Source of the DNA: Phenylobacterium sp. SCN 70-31
Lineage (GTDB): Bacteria; Pseudomonadota; Alphaproteobacteria; Caulobacterales; Caulobacteraceae
Length of the DNA: 64,000 nt
Reading direction: 5' to 3'
Assembly: GCF_001724605.1 (NCBI RefSeq)
Contig: NZ_MEEX01000016.1
Span: forward strand, 24,953-88,952
Shown here: positions 17,440 to 27,784 of the stretch, in pieces
How positions within the stretch are numbered: position 1 is the first letter of the stretch
Layout: the number at the start of each line of letters is the position of its first letter
Notes under the pieces: model-generated
Databases searched by the model: none
The model's input: only the letters and a program-made list of their open reading frames with translations
Told to the model about the DNA's origin: nothing
Position numbers and translations under genes: made by a program

Positions 17440-19200
17440 ATGCACGACCTGATCATCCGTGGCGGGACCATCGTGGACGGAACGGGCGAGGCGCCCTTCG
17501 CGGGCGACGTGGCCATCGACGGCGACCGGATCACGGCGGTGGGCCGGGTCGAGGGACCGGCGAGGCGCGAGATCGACGCCACGGGCCTGATCGTCACGCC
17601 CGGCTGGGTGGACATCCATACCCACTACGACGGCCAGGCCACCTGGGACCCTGTGATGGCGCCGTCATCGTGGCACGGGGTGACGACGGCGATCATGGGC
17701 AACTGCGGCGTGGGCTTCGCGCCCGTGCGGCCCGGCCAGGAGAATTTCCTCATCGAGCTGATGGAGGGCGTGGAGGATATTCCCGGTTCGGCGCTTGCCG
17801 AGGGCATCGACTGGAAGTGGGAGAGCTTCCCCGAATACCTGGACGCCCTGGAGGCCAAGCCGCGCGCCATCGACGTGGGCACGCACGTGCCGCATGCCTC
17901 GGTGCGGGCCTATGTGCTCGGCGACCGCTGCAACACCGACTACGAGCCCGACGCCGACGAGATCGCCGAGATGGCGCGCCTGGTGCGGGAGGGCGTCGAG
18001 GCCGGGGCGCTGGGCTTCTCCACCTCGCGCACGCTGCTGCACAAGGACCTCAAGGGCGTCCACATGCCGGGCACCTTCGCCGGCTCGGACGAGATGCTGG
18101 CGCTGGGACTGGCGCTCAAGGGCCTGCGCCACGGCGTGTTCGAGATGGTCTCGGACCACCTGGGCGACGACGACGAGTGGATGTGGGTCAAGGGCTTCGC
18201 GCAGGAGACCCGCCTGCCCGTCACCCTGGTCGCCACCTCGGCCGGCGCCTACGAAGGCGACAAGATGTACAACATCGCCGAGGAGAGCCGGCGGCACGGC
18301 ATGGACATCCGGCCCCAGATCGCCGGGCGCCCGACGGGCATCCTCCACGGCCTCACCTCCAGTTTCCACGTCTTCATGGCCAGCCCGACCTGGAAGGCGA
18401 AGCTGGCGGACGCGCCGCTGGACGAACGGCTGGCGCTGATGAGGACGCCCGAGATCCGCGCGGCCCTGCTGTCCGAGGACAGCCCGCTGATCCGCGCGGC
18501 GGTGGGCGACGGCGTCGCCGGCGACCTGGCCGTGGCGTTCGGCGGCAGCCTGCTGTGGCGGGTCTTTCCGCTGGGCGAGCGGCCCAACTACGAGCCCGAC
18601 CGCGAGCAGAGCGTGGCGGGCCTGGCGGCGGCGGCCGGCGTCTCGCCGCTGGAGACGATGTACGACCTGCTGCTGCGCGACGAGGGCCGCGAGTTGTTCT
18701 ACCAGCCGCTCGGCGGATACCAGACCTACAACTTCGACTTCTTCCGCAAGAACATGCAGCACCCCAACGTGCTGTTCGGCCTGTCGGACGGCGGCGCGCA
18801 CTGCGGCGTGATCGCCGACGCCGGAATGCCGACCTTCATCCTCAGCTACTGGGCGCGCGACCGGGTGAAGGGCGACCGCTTCCCGCTGGAGTTCCTGGTG
18901 CGCAAGCTGACCAGCGACACGGCGCGGGCCTATGGCCTCAACGACCGCGGCCAGGTGAAGCCCGGCCTGCTGGCGGACCTGAACCTCATCGACTTCGACA
19001 AGCTGGATCTCCACCGGCCCGAGGCCATCCACGACCTGCCGGCCGGCGGGCGGCGACTGGTGCAGAAGGCCGAGGGCTATCGCTACACGGTGAAGTCGGG
19101 CCAGGTGACCTTCGAGGACGGCCGGCACACGGGCGCCCTGCCCGGCGGCCTGGTGCGCGGCGGCCGCGAAGCGGTGATCCTGCCGCTGGCGGCGGAGTAG
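17440..19200 (+). CDS. N-acyl-D-amino-acid deacylase / D-aminoacylase-family amidohydrolase
   Basis: This 586-residue amidohydrolase releases D-amino acids from N-acyl forms in characterised relatives. The start ATG 17440 has GGGGAGG 7 bp upstream; the extension to 17392 is rejected. Metal-site features are the N-terminal [27 protein letters not shown] strand pair, [14 protein letters not shown] (HxH, ~residue 65), [13 protein letters not shown] and the late Asp in [12 protein letters not shown]. The substrate is not readable. It is on the same strand as the M20 gene, and the two may be used together. Confidence 0.88.
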   Translation: MHDLIIRGGTIVDGTGEAPFAGDVAIDGDRITAVGRVEGPARREIDATGLIVTPGWVDIHTHYDGQATWDPVMAPSSWHGVTTAIMGNCGVGFAPVRPGQENFLIELMEGVEDIPGSALAEGIDWKWESFPEYLDALEAKPRAIDVGTHVPHASVRAYVLGDRCNTDYEPDADEIAEMARLVREGVEAGALGFSTSRTLLHKDLKGVHMPGTFAGSDEMLALGLALKGLRHGVFEMVSDHLGDDDEWMWVKGFAQETRLPVTLVATSAGAYEGDKMYNIAEESRRHGMDIRPQIAGRPTGILHGLTSSFHVFMASPTWKAKLADAPLDERLALMRTPEIRAALLSEDSPLIRAAVGDGVAGDLAVAFGGSLLWRVFPLGERPNYEPDREQSVAGLAAAAGVSPLETMYDLLLRDEGRELFYQPLGGYQTYNFDFFRKNMQHPNVLFGLSDGGAHCGVIADAGMPTFILSYWARDRVKGDRFPLEFLVRKLTSDTARAYGLNDRGQVKPGLLADLNLIDFDKLDLHRPEAIHDLPAGGRRLVQKAEGYRYTVKSGQVTFEDGRHTGALPGGLVRGGREAVILPLAAE

Positions 19201-19249
19201 GCGTGGGGCGGCGGTCGCCGTCTCTCCCGCCCACGGGGCGAGGCAGGCC

Positions 19250-19984
19250 TCACCGCCAGTAGCGGTACCGCCAGGCCTCCTCGAAACCCGCGCGGCGGTA
19301 GAGGTTCTGGGCCGGATTGCCCTCCTCCACCTGGAGGAAGACGCGCGAGACCTGGCGAGCCTGGGCCGCGGCGCCGAACAGCGCCAGGAGGCGGCTGGCG
19401 AAGCCCGAGCCACGGCGATCGAGCGCCGTGCGCATGCCGTGGACGCCCGCCCAGCCGTGACCGAAGCTGACCACGCCGACCGCCACCGTGCGCCCAGCCT
19501 CCCGGACCGCGCCGTAGAGGGCGTCGGGCGATTCGGTCAGCCGGCGGACGCGGTGCGCGCCATCCTCGGGATCGAAGCCCTCGCCCAGGAACACCTGGCC
19601 CCACGCCTCGTCCGGCCTGTCCAGAAGATCGGCGAAGGGCACGGCGATCTCGGCCACGCTGCGGGCCGGCGCCACCATGACCAGGGTGGGCTGCTCGCTG
19701 GCGAAGCCCCGGCGGGCGATGTCGGCCGTCACCGCCTTGAGGCCGGGCGCCTCGGCGACGCGGAACGCCGGCGGAAGCCCGCGCTGGCGATAGGCGGCCT
19801 CGACCTCGCCCACCTGCCCGGCGTCGATGTCGTGCGACAGGGGCGCGGCGCTCTTGGCCCGCCCGACCGTGCCGGCGTCCAGCGGGACCAGCCAGGGCCC
19901 GATCTCCAGCACCTCCGGCGGGGCCACCGCCTCGATGGTGGCGCGCTCCAGACTTTCGACGTCGGCAGGGGTGAAGTTCGTCAT
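19250..19984 (-). CDS. GNAT-family N-acetyltransferase
   Basis: This 244-residue protein has a C-terminal acetyl-CoA-binding GNAT domain (residues ~110-244): the pyrophosphate loop RRGSGFASRLLALF and the closing strand-helix NPAQNLYRRAGFEEAWRYRYWR are clear. The N-terminal ~110 residues are less conserved and probably a second, degenerate GNAT half. The substrate is unknown. It lies 55 bp downstream of smpB on the same strand and converges with the amidohydrolase gene. Confidence 0.82.
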   Translation of the reverse strand: MTNFTPADVESLERATIEAVAPPEVLEIGPWLVPLDAGTVGRAKSAAPLSHDIDAGQVGEVEAAYRQRGLPPAFRVAEAPGLKAVTADIARRGFASEQPTLVMVAPARSVAEIAVPFADLLDRPDEAWGQVFLGEGFDPEDGAHRVRRLTESPDALYGAVREAGRTVAVGVVSFGHGWAGVHGMRTALDRRGSGFASRLLALFGAAAQARQVSRVFLQVEEGNPAQNLYRRAGFEEAWRYRYWR

Positions 19985-20039
19985 TCCACGTCTTCCTCCC
20001 CCTCACAGGAGGAGGCTGCAGTTTACGCGCAGGGACACG

Positions 20040-20498
20040 TCAGCCCTTCTCCCGCAGGAGCCGGGCCTTGTCGCGCTTCCAGTCCCGTTCGGCGGCGACT
20101 TCACGCTTGTCGTGCGCCTTCTTGCCCTTCGCCAGCGCGATCTCGAGCTTGGCCAGCCCCTTGTCGGACCAATAGAGCTTCGTCGGCACCAGGGTGCGCC
20201 CGTCGCGCTGGACGGCGCCGATCAGCCGGTCGATCTCGCGACGCTTGAGCAGCAGCTTTCGATGGCGGCGGGGCTCGTGGTTGAAGTGCGGCCCGGCCTG
20301 GGCGTAGGGCGGGATGTCGGCGTTGACGAGCACGATCTCGTCCCCCTCCACCGCCGCATAGCTCTCGGCGATGTTGGCCTTGCCGTTGCGCAGGGACTTC
20401 ACCTCGGAGCCGGTCAGGGCGATGCCGGCCTCGAACGTCTGCTCGAGGAAGTAGTCGAACCGGGCGCGGCGATTCTCGGCGATCAGTTTCCCTGCCAT
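20040..20498 (-). CDS. smpB: SsrA-binding protein SmpB
   Basis: This 152-residue tmRNA partner is needed for trans-translation rescue of stalled ribosomes. Signatures include [32 protein letters not shown], the conserved [10 protein letters not shown], and the basic tail [22 protein letters not shown] that folds in the decoding centre. It follows dapA by 18 bp, as in other Caulobacterales. The tmRNA gene itself is not in this window. Confidence 0.95.
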   Translation of the reverse strand: MAGKLIAENRRARFDYFLEQTFEAGIALTGSEVKSLRNGKANIAESYAAVEGDEIVLVNADIPPYAQAGPHFNHEPRRHRKLLLKRREIDRLIGAVQRDGRTLVPTKLYWSDKGLAKLEIALAKGKKAHDKREVAAERDWKRDKARLLREKG

Positions 20499-20516
20499 GT
20501 CAGCACTTCATGCGGA

Positions 20517-21404
20517 TCAGTCGACGAGGCCCGCATCGCGCATGGCGGCCAGGACCTCGGTGCGAGCGGCCTCGGAGCACGGGACGATCGGCAGGCGGGT
20601 CTCCTCGCCGCAGAGGCCCAGGTGCGCGAGCGCGAACTTGGTGGGGGACGGCGAGGCGTCGGTGAAGAGGGCCTTGTGCAGGCGGACCAGCCGGTCCTGG
20701 AGCTGAAGCGCGCCAGCCCAGTCCCCCGACAGCGCGTCGTTGTGGAACTGGGCGCAGAGATCGGGCGCGACGTTGCAGGTCACCGAGATGCAGCCGTGCC
20801 CGCCGTGGGCCATGTAGCCCAGGGCCAGCGGATCGTCGCCCGAGAGCATCACCCAGTCGTCGCCGCAATGGAGCCGCTGGAAGCTGGCGCGGACGATATC
20901 GCCGCTGGCGTCCTTGATACCGACGATGTTGGGCAGCTTCGACAGCCGGTAGACCACATCGTTCGAGATATCGACGCTGGTGCGGCCGGGCACGTTGTAG
21001 ACCAGCACGGGAAGCTGCACGGCGTCGTTGATCGCCTTGTAGTGGGCGTACAGCCCCTCCTGGCTGGGGCGGTTGTAGTAGGGCGTCACCACCAGCGCCG
21101 CATCGGCGCCGATGGCCTTGGCGTATCGCGTCAGCTCGATGGCCTCGGCGGTGGAGTTCGAGCCCGTGCCGGGAATCACCGGCACGCGGCCCCGCGCCGT
21201 GCTGACGCACAGCTCCATCACCCGACGATGCTCGTCGTGGTTGAGGGTCGAGGCCTCGCCGGTGGTGCCGACGGGCACGAGGCCGTGGACGCCCCCGGCG
21301 ATCTGACGCTCGACGAGGGCGACGAAGGCGTCCTCGTCCACCTCGCCGTTGCGGAACGGAGTCACCAGCGCCGGAAGGACGCCGCGGAAGAGAGGTTCGG
21401 ACAT
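20517..21404 (-). CDS. dapA: 4-hydroxy-tetrahydrodipicolinate synthase
   Basis: This 295-residue TIM-barrel enzyme condenses pyruvate with aspartate semialdehyde, the first committed step towards lysine and meso-diaminopimelate. Seen are [32 protein letters not shown], the catalytic Tyr in [13 protein letters not shown] and the Schiff-base Lys in VGIKDASGD (~residue 163). The start ATG 21404 (MSEPLFRG) fits the family; the ORF-track extension to 22217 is antisense to slt. It is divergent from slt, the conserved neighbour. Confidence 0.95.
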   Translation of the reverse strand: MSEPLFRGVLPALVTPFRNGEVDEDAFVALVERQIAGGVHGLVPVGTTGEASTLNHDEHRRVMELCVSTARGRVPVIPGTGSNSTAEAIELTRYAKAIGADAALVVTPYYNRPSQEGLYAHYKAINDAVQLPVLVYNVPGRTSVDISNDVVYRLSKLPNIVGIKDASGDIVRASFQRLHCGDDWVMLSGDDPLALGYMAHGGHGCISVTCNVAPDLCAQFHNDALSGDWAGALQLQDRLVRLHKALFTDASPSPTKFALAHLGLCGEETRLPIVPCSEAARTEVLAAMRDAGLVD

Positions 21405-21538
21405 GCGTGGGTTCGAAAAGCAAAAAGCCGTGAAAATGCCGCCGTGTGAGGCGACGTTCAGATTTGCGCGGACAATATGTTGCCGTGGGCGTCGCCCGCA
21501 ACGCTGATTCCTGTCATCCCCGGTCGGGGGGAGTTCGT

Positions 21539-23644
21539 TTGGATACCAGAATTCGTAACGCCCTGCTCGCCGGTTGCGCCATCCTGGTGGCGACGACCGT
21601 GGCCCGCGCCCAGTCTCCCAATCCCGCGGGCGACCCGATCGGCGACCTCCTGGGCGGCGCGCCGCTGCCCGCAGCCCCCCAGCCCTACACCGCGATCCGC
21701 CCCAGCGGCGGTCCGGTGAGCGCCAGCGACCAGACGCTCCTGGCCCAGGGACTGGCGGCCGCGCGGCGCAGCGACACGGCGGGCGCCCGCAACGCCATCG
21801 CGGGCCTGTCGAACCCCGTCGCACGCCAGATCGTGACCTGGGCTCTGGTGGACACAAGCGCCAACATGCTGGGCTTCGCCGAACTGGACGCCGCCCGGCG
21901 CGACCTGGCGGACTTCCCCCGGGCCGGTCGGCGCCAGATCGCGGCCGAACGCGTACTGGAGACTTCGGGCAAGTCGCCCGCCGAGGTGGTGGCGTGGTTC
22001 GAAGGCCTTCCACCCGAGAGCCCTCAGGGGGCGATGGCGCTGGCGTCGGCGCTGCGCAGCCTCGGACGGGGCGCCGAGGCGCAGACGCTGATTCGCAGTT
22101 GGTGGCGGGACCGCAGCTTCGAGGCCGACGTCCAGCGCACGCTGCTGACGCGGTTCGGCGACATGCTGGGACCGGACGACCACGCCCGGCGGGCCGACAT
22201 CCTGCTGTACGGCGCACAAGGCCCCGCCGCGCGCGACATGATCGCTCTCCTGCCGCCCGACCGCCAGACGATGGCCCAGGTGCGCATCGCGCTGCGCGGC
22301 GATTCCGAGGCCGGCTACGGCGCGCTTTCCGCCGCCGACCAGCGGAGTCCAGGCGTGGCCTTCGAGCGCGTGGGCTTCCTCCGACGCAAGGGCCGCGAGG
22401 CCGAGGCCATCGCCCAACTCGCGCACGCCCCGCGCGAGGTGGCGACCGCGGAACAGGCCTCGCGCACTTGGAAGGGCGACCGCTACCGGCTGACGCTGTC
22501 GTCGATCCGCGCAGGCGACTGGCGCAGCGCCTATGCAGCGGCGGCCAACACCGGCCTGACCCAGGGGGCCGACGCGGCCGAGGCCGAGTTCTACGCCGGC
22601 TGGATCGCGCTCACCCGGCTGAAGGATCCCACGTCGGCGGCCCGGCACTTCGCGGCCATCGAACGGATCGGATCGTCGCCCATCACCCGCAGCCGCGCGC
22701 TCTACTGGCAGGGCCGGGCCGCCGAGGGCCGTGGCGACGCCACCGCGGCCGACAACTTCTACGCCCTGGCGGCCGAACACCCGACCGCCTTCTATGGCCA
22801 ACTCGCGGCCGAGAAGCTCCGCCTGCCGATCACCCTGCCGAAGGACCCCACGCCGACCGCCGCCGAGCGGGCGCGGTTCGAGAGCCGGCCGGCGGTGAAG
22901 GCCATGCGCCTGCTGGCCGAGCAGAACCAGATGGACCTGTTCCGGGTGTTCGCGCTGCACCTCGACGACACCCTGCCCGACCGGGCCGAAGGCGCGCTGC
23001 TGGTGGACGCCATCCGCGGCTACGGCGACCAGGACACCTCGATGAAGGCCGTCCGGGCGCTGGCGACGCGGAACCTCGTGCTGATCGATCGCGGCTATCC
23101 CGTGCGCGCCACACCGGAGGTGCCCGGCGCGCCGGAACCGGCGCTGATCCTGGGCATCACCCGCCAGGAGAGCGGCTTCGACCCCAAGGTGCGCTCGCAC
23201 GCGGACGCGCGGGGGATGATGCAGCTCCTCCCCTCGACGGCGGCCACCGTGGCCCGCCGCATGGGCGTCGGCTATTCGGCGGCGATGCTCTACGAGCCCG
23301 ACTACAACATGCGCCTGGGAACCAGTTTCCTCGGTCAGCTCGTGAACCAGTTCTCGGGGTCCTACATCATGGCGGCGGCCGGCTATAACGCCGGGCCCGG
23401 CCGCCCGCCCCAGTGGGCCGGGTTCTGCGGCGATCCTCGCGCCGGTTCGAACGACCCCATCGACTTCATCGAATGCATCCCGTTCTACGAGACGCGCAAC
23501 TACGTGATGCGGGTGATGGAGAACATGGTCGTGTATCGCGCCAAGCAGAACGGCGGGACCCTGCCGGCCACGCTCTCGGCCGACCTGCGGCGGGGTGGCT
23601 ACGGCTATGCGGTGGCGCAGCAATCGACGCCGGCGGCGCCATAG
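21539..23644 (+). CDS. slt: Soluble lytic murein transglycosylase (Slt70-like)
   Basis: This 701-residue periplasmic enzyme cuts peptidoglycan between MurNAc and GlcNAc with anhydro-ring formation. The start TTG at 21539 has GGGGGAG 6 bp upstream and is followed at once by a signal peptide ([24 protein letters not shown]). The GTG at 21446 would bury that signal and is rejected. A long alpha-helical superhelix (~residues 60-540) is followed by the SLT catalytic domain with the Glu in [12 protein letters not shown] and [17 protein letters not shown] (~residues 540-570). Divergent from dapA. Confidence 0.92.
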   Translation: MDTRIRNALLAGCAILVATTVARAQSPNPAGDPIGDLLGGAPLPAAPQPYTAIRPSGGPVSASDQTLLAQGLAAARRSDTAGARNAIAGLSNPVARQIVTWALVDTSANMLGFAELDAARRDLADFPRAGRRQIAAERVLETSGKSPAEVVAWFEGLPPESPQGAMALASALRSLGRGAEAQTLIRSWWRDRSFEADVQRTLLTRFGDMLGPDDHARRADILLYGAQGPAARDMIALLPPDRQTMAQVRIALRGDSEAGYGALSAADQRSPGVAFERVGFLRRKGREAEAIAQLAHAPREVATAEQASRTWKGDRYRLTLSSIRAGDWRSAYAAAANTGLTQGADAAEAEFYAGWIALTRLKDPTSAARHFAAIERIGSSPITRSRALYWQGRAAEGRGDATAADNFYALAAEHPTAFYGQLAAEKLRLPITLPKDPTPTAAERARFESRPAVKAMRLLAEQNQMDLFRVFALHLDDTLPDRAEGALLVDAIRGYGDQDTSMKAVRALATRNLVLIDRGYPVRATPEVPGAPEPALILGITRQESGFDPKVRSHADARGMMQLLPSTAATVARRMGVGYSAAMLYEPDYNMRLGTSFLGQLVNQFSGSYIMAAAGYNAGPGRPPQWAGFCGDPRAGSNDPIDFIECIPFYETRNYVMRVMENMVVYRAKQNGGTLPATLSADLRRGGYGYAVAQQSTPAAP

Positions 23645-23660
23645 GCGTCGTCGCGACGCC
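23644..23660. terminator. Hairpin between slt and the TetR gene
   Basis: GGCGTCG-tcg-CGACGCC is a perfect 7-bp stem with a 3-nt loop, beginning at the last base of slt and sitting in the 39-bp gap between two convergent genes. There is no T-tract, so it is at best a shared weak terminator. Confidence 0.4.
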
Positions 23661-23683
23661 AGGGCATTCGCGACCGGCCGGGC

Positions 23684-24319
23684 TCAGTCGATGACCAGCC
23701 CGTGCAGCATCCCGTCCAGCGTGACTCCCATCAGCTCTTCGCGATCCGCCCACTCGAAGGTCGGCCGGCCGATGACCAGGGCCACCAGGCCGTGGCACGC
23801 CGTCCAGATCGCCTGGGCGGCCGTGTCGGCGTCGCCGATCCGGAGCCGGCCGGCGGCGGCGACCTCCTTCACCACGCCGGAGAAAGCCTCGTAGCATTCG
23901 CGGGCGAGGTCGGACGTCCGATCGGGCGACGGATCGGTCGAGGCGGGCGGCGTCGCGCAATAGACGAGGTGATAGGCGTTGGGATGCTCGAACCCCCAGC
24001 GCATGTAGGCATCCAGCATCATCCGCGTGCGCACCACCGGGTCCAGCGGCTTGGCCGCGATCTCGGTGTTGCTGCGCAACAGTTCGTTCAGCGTCCCCTC
24101 GACGATCTCGTGGAGGATGCAGGCCTTGTCGGCGAAGTGCATGTAGAGCGCGGTCGAGGACACGCCGACCTCGTCCGCGATCTTGCGGATGGTGGCGCCC
24201 TCGTAGCCCTCGGCGACGAAAATCCGCTCGGCGGCGGCCAGAATCTCGGCGCGGCGGAGGTGCCCATCGCCCTTCGCCTTGCGCGTGGTTTTCCGCGTCG
24301 CAGGCGCAACAGTGCCCAT
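23684..24319 (-). CDS. TetR-family transcriptional regulator
   Basis: This 211-residue regulator has the TetR DNA-binding helix-turn-helix at residues ~20-66 (AEILAAAERIFVAEGYEGATIRKIADEVGVSSTALYMHFADK) and a C-terminal ligand domain of the TetR_C_33-like type (AYHLVYCATPP ... GLVALVIGRPTFEW). ATG 24319 is preceded by GGGGAGG, which decides it over the ATG at 24334. The ligand is unknown. It is divergent from an RNA methyltransferase-type gene with a 14-bp palindrome between them, which is a likely operator for autorepression. Confidence 0.88.
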   Translation of the reverse strand: MGTVAPATRKTTRKAKGDGHLRRAEILAAAERIFVAEGYEGATIRKIADEVGVSSTALYMHFADKACILHEIVEGTLNELLRSNTEIAAKPLDPVVRTRMMLDAYMRWGFEHPNAYHLVYCATPPASTDPSPDRTSDLARECYEAFSGVVKEVAAAGRLRIGDADTAAQAIWTACHGLVALVIGRPTFEWADREELMGVTLDGMLHGLVID

Positions 24320-24373
24320 GAATCCTCCCCGCATACTCTAGCGGGGGGGAACGGACCCCAATTCCGCAACTGT

Positions 24374-24387
24374 GACAAGTCCTTGTC
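24374..24387. promoter_or_regulatory. Palindrome GACAAG-tc-CTTGTC, candidate TetR operator
   Basis: The only perfect dyad I noticed in the 111-bp divergent gap is GACAAGTCCTTGTC, 55-68 bp upstream of the TetR start codon and 44 bp upstream of the methyltransferase start. Size and position suit a TetR-type operator, but binding is inferred. Confidence 0.4.
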
Positions 24388-24430
24388 GGCCCACTGGACG
24401 CATAGCGCCCACTCCGCGTAAGGGGCCGGC

Positions 24431-25327
24431 ATGAGCCCGCCCCTCGTCGCGCCCGAGCCCGCCGTGATGCGTACGGTCGGCTGGTCGGACTATGCGCTGC
24501 TGGATTCCGGCGGCGGCCGGAAGCTGGAGCGATACGGTCCCTATCGCGTCGTGCGGCCCGAACCTCAGTGTCTCTGGACGCCTCGCCTCCCCGAGAGCGC
24601 GTGGTCCTCGGCCGACGCGGTCTTCGATCCCAGCGACGAGGAGGACGCCGGCCGCTGGCGCTTCCGGGACAGGCCGCGGGAGGCCTGGCCGCTCGCCTGG
24701 GGCGATGTCCGGTTCCAGGGACGCTTCACGGCGTTCCGTCACCTCGCCTTCTTTCCCGAACAGGCGGCGAACTGGGCGTGGCTCGACGGAAGAGTGCGGG
24801 CGTCCGCGGGCGCGCCGCGGGTGCTGAACCTGTTCGGCTACACGGGAGTGGCCAGCCTGGCGATGGCCGCCGCAGGCGCCGCGGTCACCCACGTGGACGC
24901 CTCGAAGAAGGCCGTGGCGTGGGCGCGCGAGAACGCGGAGCTATCCGGCCTTTCCGACCGGCCTGTCCGATGGATCGTCGAGGACGCCAAGAAGTACGTC
25001 CAGCGTGAGGCCCGGCGGGGATCCCGGTACGAAGGGATCGTCCTCGACCCGCCCAAATATGGCCGTGGCCCCGATGGCCAGGTCTGGCGACTGTTCGAGG
25101 ATCTCCCTGAGCTTGCCCGCCTATGCGGTGAACTTCTCTCGGAAAACGCCCGCTTCCTGGTTCTCAACGCCTATGCCGAACGGATTTCGGGCGCGGCGCT
25201 GGCCGGTCTCCTGGCCGAAGTGCTGGCCGACCGGGGCGGTCGCATCGAATGGGGCGAACTGGCGCTCGAGGAGGAACGCGGCGACCGCGCCATCGGCATG
25301 AGCTTCTACGCGCGGTGGTCGGCTTGA
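24431..25327 (+). CDS. Class I SAM-dependent methyltransferase, RlmI/RlmK-like
   Basis: This 298-residue protein resembles rRNA cytosine methyltransferases of the RlmI type lacking the PUA domain. The SAM-binding motif I is VLNLFGYTGVASLAMAAAGA (~residues 132-151), motif II is VTHVDASKKAVAWAREN, and the catalytic-loop motif DPPKYGRGPDGQVW is at ~200. The target, probably rRNA, is not certain. Its stop overlaps the start of the next gene, a SpoU-type RNA methyltransferase (TTGA), so the two are likely translated together. Confidence 0.87.
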   Translation: MSPPLVAPEPAVMRTVGWSDYALLDSGGGRKLERYGPYRVVRPEPQCLWTPRLPESAWSSADAVFDPSDEEDAGRWRFRDRPREAWPLAWGDVRFQGRFTAFRHLAFFPEQAANWAWLDGRVRASAGAPRVLNLFGYTGVASLAMAAAGAAVTHVDASKKAVAWARENAELSGLSDRPVRWIVEDAKKYVQREARRGSRYEGIVLDPPKYGRGPDGQVWRLFEDLPELARLCGELLSENARFLVLNAYAERISGAALAGLLAEVLADRGGRIEWGELALEEERGDRAIGMSFYARWSA

Positions 25328-26115
25328 GCGCGCGGACGATCACCTCGCTCCAGAACCCGACGGTCAAGGCCGTCCGCGCCCTGCACATGCGCAAGACCCG
25401 CGACGAGACCGGCCTGTTCCTGGCGGAGGGCCTCAAGAACGTCATCGAAGGGATCGACACGGGCCATCCGCCGCGCGTCCTCCTGCACGGCCCCGACGCC
25501 ATGTCGCACCCGATGATGCGCAAGGCCGCACAGGCGACGCTGGCCGCACGTGGCGAAGTGATCGAGGTGTCGCACGACATCCTGGCCAAGGTGTCGCGCC
25601 GCGAGAACCCCCAGGCGGTGGTGGGCGTCTTCCGCCAGGCGTTCACCGCGCTCGACAACGTGCAGCCCGGCCCGGCGCGGTGCGTGGTGGCCCTGCACCG
25701 CGTACGCGACCCCGGCAATCTCGGCACGATCGTGCGGACCGCCGACGCGGCGGGATGCGGCGCGGTGATCCTTGTGGGCGAGTGTTGCGATCCCCACGCG
25801 GTGGAGGCGGTGCGGGCCACCATGGGCTCGATCTTCGCCGTGCCGCTGGCCAGGGCGGGCGAGTCCGAGTTCGCCGCCTGGCGTGCCGGCTGGACGGGCT
25901 CGGTGGTCGGCACCCTGCTCTCGGCCTCGGTCGATCACCGGGCGGCGACCTATGCGAAGCCTGCGCTGGTGCTGATGGGCAACGAGCAACAGGGCCTGCC
26001 GCCCGAGATGGCGGCGCTCTGCGACGTGAACGTGAAGATCCCGATGCGCGGCCGCGCCGACAGCCTCAACCTGTCGGTGGCGACGGGGGTGATGATCTAC
26101 GCCGCGACGAACTGA
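25324..26115 (+). CDS. TrmH/SpoU-family RNA 2'-O-methyltransferase
   Basis: This ~263-residue protein is a SPOUT-fold RNA methyltransferase. The substrate-binding N-terminal domain begins ITSLQNPTVKAVRALHMRKTR and holds LFLAEGLKNVIEGI. SPOUT motifs follow: HRVRDPGNLGTIVRTADAAG (motif 1), LVLMGNEQQGLPPE (motif 2) and IPMRGRADSLNLSVATGVMIY (motif 3). TTG 25324 overlaps the preceding stop by 4 bp; GTG 25315 is an alternative and the ORF-track start 25249 is too far upstream. The substrate (rRNA or tRNA) is unknown. Confidence 0.88.
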   Translation: MSARTITSLQNPTVKAVRALHMRKTRDETGLFLAEGLKNVIEGIDTGHPPRVLLHGPDAMSHPMMRKAAQATLAARGEVIEVSHDILAKVSRRENPQAVVGVFRQAFTALDNVQPGPARCVVALHRVRDPGNLGTIVRTADAAGCGAVILVGECCDPHAVEAVRATMGSIFAVPLARAGESEFAAWRAGWTGSVVGTLLSASVDHRAATYAKPALVLMGNEQQGLPPEMAALCDVNVKIPMRGRADSLNLSVATGVMIYAATN

Positions 26116-26208
26116 TCGTTCGACGGTTTACATCCCCGCGCGCCGCCCCGAAGATCGTTCCGTCGGCTATCGACCGACCGATGGCTCAAAAATGATTTCA
26201 GGGCGGAA

Positions 26209-27711
26209 ATGCGGATGGCCGAAATCACTTCGTCTGACACCCCCTCCGCGGCCGCTTCGCCGGCCGTGACGACGCCGAAACCCTCGCTGTGGACCAAGCT
26301 GGCCTACGGTTTCGGATCGGTCGCCTACGGGGTGAAGGACCAGGGCTTCAACTATTTCCTGCTGCTCTTCTACAGTCAGGTGATCGGACTGGACGCGCGC
26401 CTCGTCGGCTTCGCCATCACGGCCGCCCTGGTCCTGGACGCCATCAGCGACCCCGTGGTCGGCTACTGGTCCGACAATTTCCGGTCCAGATGGGGCCGGC
26501 GGCACGTGTTCATGTACGCCTCGGCGATCCCCGTGGCGGCGACCTACTTCCTGCTGTGGAACCCGCCGGAAGGCCTCTCCCAGATGGCCCTCTTCTGGTA
26601 CCTGCTCTGCATGGCGGTGCTGATCCGGACCTCCATCACCTTCTACGAGACGCCCAGTTCGGCGCTCGCCCCCGAACTCTCGGACGACTACGACCAGCGC
26701 AGTTCGCTGCTCAGCTTCCGCTACTATTTCGGCTGGAGCGGCGGCAACGCCATGTCGGTGCTGATGTTCATGGCGGTGTTCCCCGCCTTCGCCACCGCCA
26801 CCATCGCCAACGGCCAGTTCAACCGCGACGCCTACGCTCTCTATGGCGTCATCGGCTCGGCGCTGATCTTCGTCGCCATCCTAGTTTCCGCGCTGGGAAC
26901 CCATTCGCGGATTCCCCACCTCAAGCCGCCACCGCCGAAGCGCCGCATCACCCTGATGGCCATCTTCCGCGAGATCTTCGAGACCCTGGCGAACCGCTCG
27001 TTCCTGGCGCTCTTCGTCGCCGCGATGCTCGGCGCCGTCGCCACGGGCCTCTCGGCCGCCCTGGCCTTCTACTTCTCCACCTATTTCTGGGGCTTCTCGC
27101 CGCAGCAGATCGGCCTGATCACCATGAGCGTCTTCGTCTCGGCGATCATCGGCTCGGTCCTGGCGCCGATCGCGACGCGCACCCTGGGCAAGAAGCGCGG
27201 CGCCATGATCATCGGCTTGATCGCGTTCCTTGGCGCGCCTCTGCCCATCGTCCTGCGGCTGATGGGCGTCCTGCCGGACAACGGTCATCCGCTCGTGTTC
27301 GCGCTGGTGCTCGGGACGACCATGATCGACACCGGGCTGATCATCTGCTTCCAGATCCTGTCCGCATCGATGCTGGCCGACCTCGTCGAGGCGGCGGAAC
27401 TGAGGACCGGGCGACGCTCGGAAGGCGTCTTCTTCGCCGCCTCCACCTTCATCCGGAAGTCGGTGCAGGGCCTGGGCGTGATCACCGCGGGCTTCGTGCT
27501 GACGGCGGCGCAGTTCCCGGCCGGCGCATCTCCGTCCGAGGTGCCGCAGGACGCGCTCCTGCGTCTCGGGACCTACTACGTCCCGACCATTCTCTGTCTG
27601 TGGATGGCGATGATGGCGGTGATGGCCACCTACAAGCTGAGCCGCGAGGGGCACGAGGAGAACCTGCGCCAGCTCGCCGCCAAATCGGCCGGAGATTCGA
27701 AGGCCGACTGA
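26209..27711 (+). CDS. MFS transporter of the GPH (glycoside-pentoside-hexuronide:cation symporter) type
   Basis: This 500-residue, 12-helix membrane protein is MelB-like. The cation/sugar-site region KLAYGFGSVAYGVKDQGFNYFLLLFYSQVIGLDARLVG and DAISDPVVGYWSDNFRSRWGRRHVFM (residues ~28-115) are the GPH signature. The substrate could be a sugar or another small organic molecule. It stands alone with a hairpin directly after it. A soluble N-terminal tail of ~25 Ser/Thr/Ala-rich residues precedes helix 1. Confidence 0.87.
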   Translation: MRMAEITSSDTPSAAASPAVTTPKPSLWTKLAYGFGSVAYGVKDQGFNYFLLLFYSQVIGLDARLVGFAITAALVLDAISDPVVGYWSDNFRSRWGRRHVFMYASAIPVAATYFLLWNPPEGLSQMALFWYLLCMAVLIRTSITFYETPSSALAPELSDDYDQRSSLLSFRYYFGWSGGNAMSVLMFMAVFPAFATATIANGQFNRDAYALYGVIGSALIFVAILVSALGTHSRIPHLKPPPPKRRITLMAIFREIFETLANRSFLALFVAAMLGAVATGLSAALAFYFSTYFWGFSPQQIGLITMSVFVSAIIGSVLAPIATRTLGKKRGAMIIGLIAFLGAPLPIVLRLMGVLPDNGHPLVFALVLGTTMIDTGLIICFQILSASMLADLVEAAELRTGRRSEGVFFAASTFIRKSVQGLGVITAGFVLTAAQFPAGASPSEVPQDALLRLGTYYVPTILCLWMAMMAVMATYKLSREGHEENLRQLAAKSAGDSKAD

Positions 27712-27714
27712 CGC

Positions 27715-27732
27715 CGGGGTTTCGCAACCCCG
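27715..27732. terminator. Hairpin after the GPH transporter gene
   Basis: CGGGGTT-tcgc-AACCCCG forms a 7-bp stem with a stable UUCG-like tetraloop, 4 bp after the stop, between convergent genes. There is no T-run on either side, so efficiency is doubtful. Confidence 0.45.
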
Positions 27733-27784
27733 ACGCCGGCATGGCCACGCGCGACAAAGGCCGTCGCGGGGCGGATCGGGCGAT

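Noticed and set aside
21458-23623. 721-codon minus-strand ORF
   Set aside because: Antisense shadow of slt with a His/Arg/Gly-biased, motif-free product.
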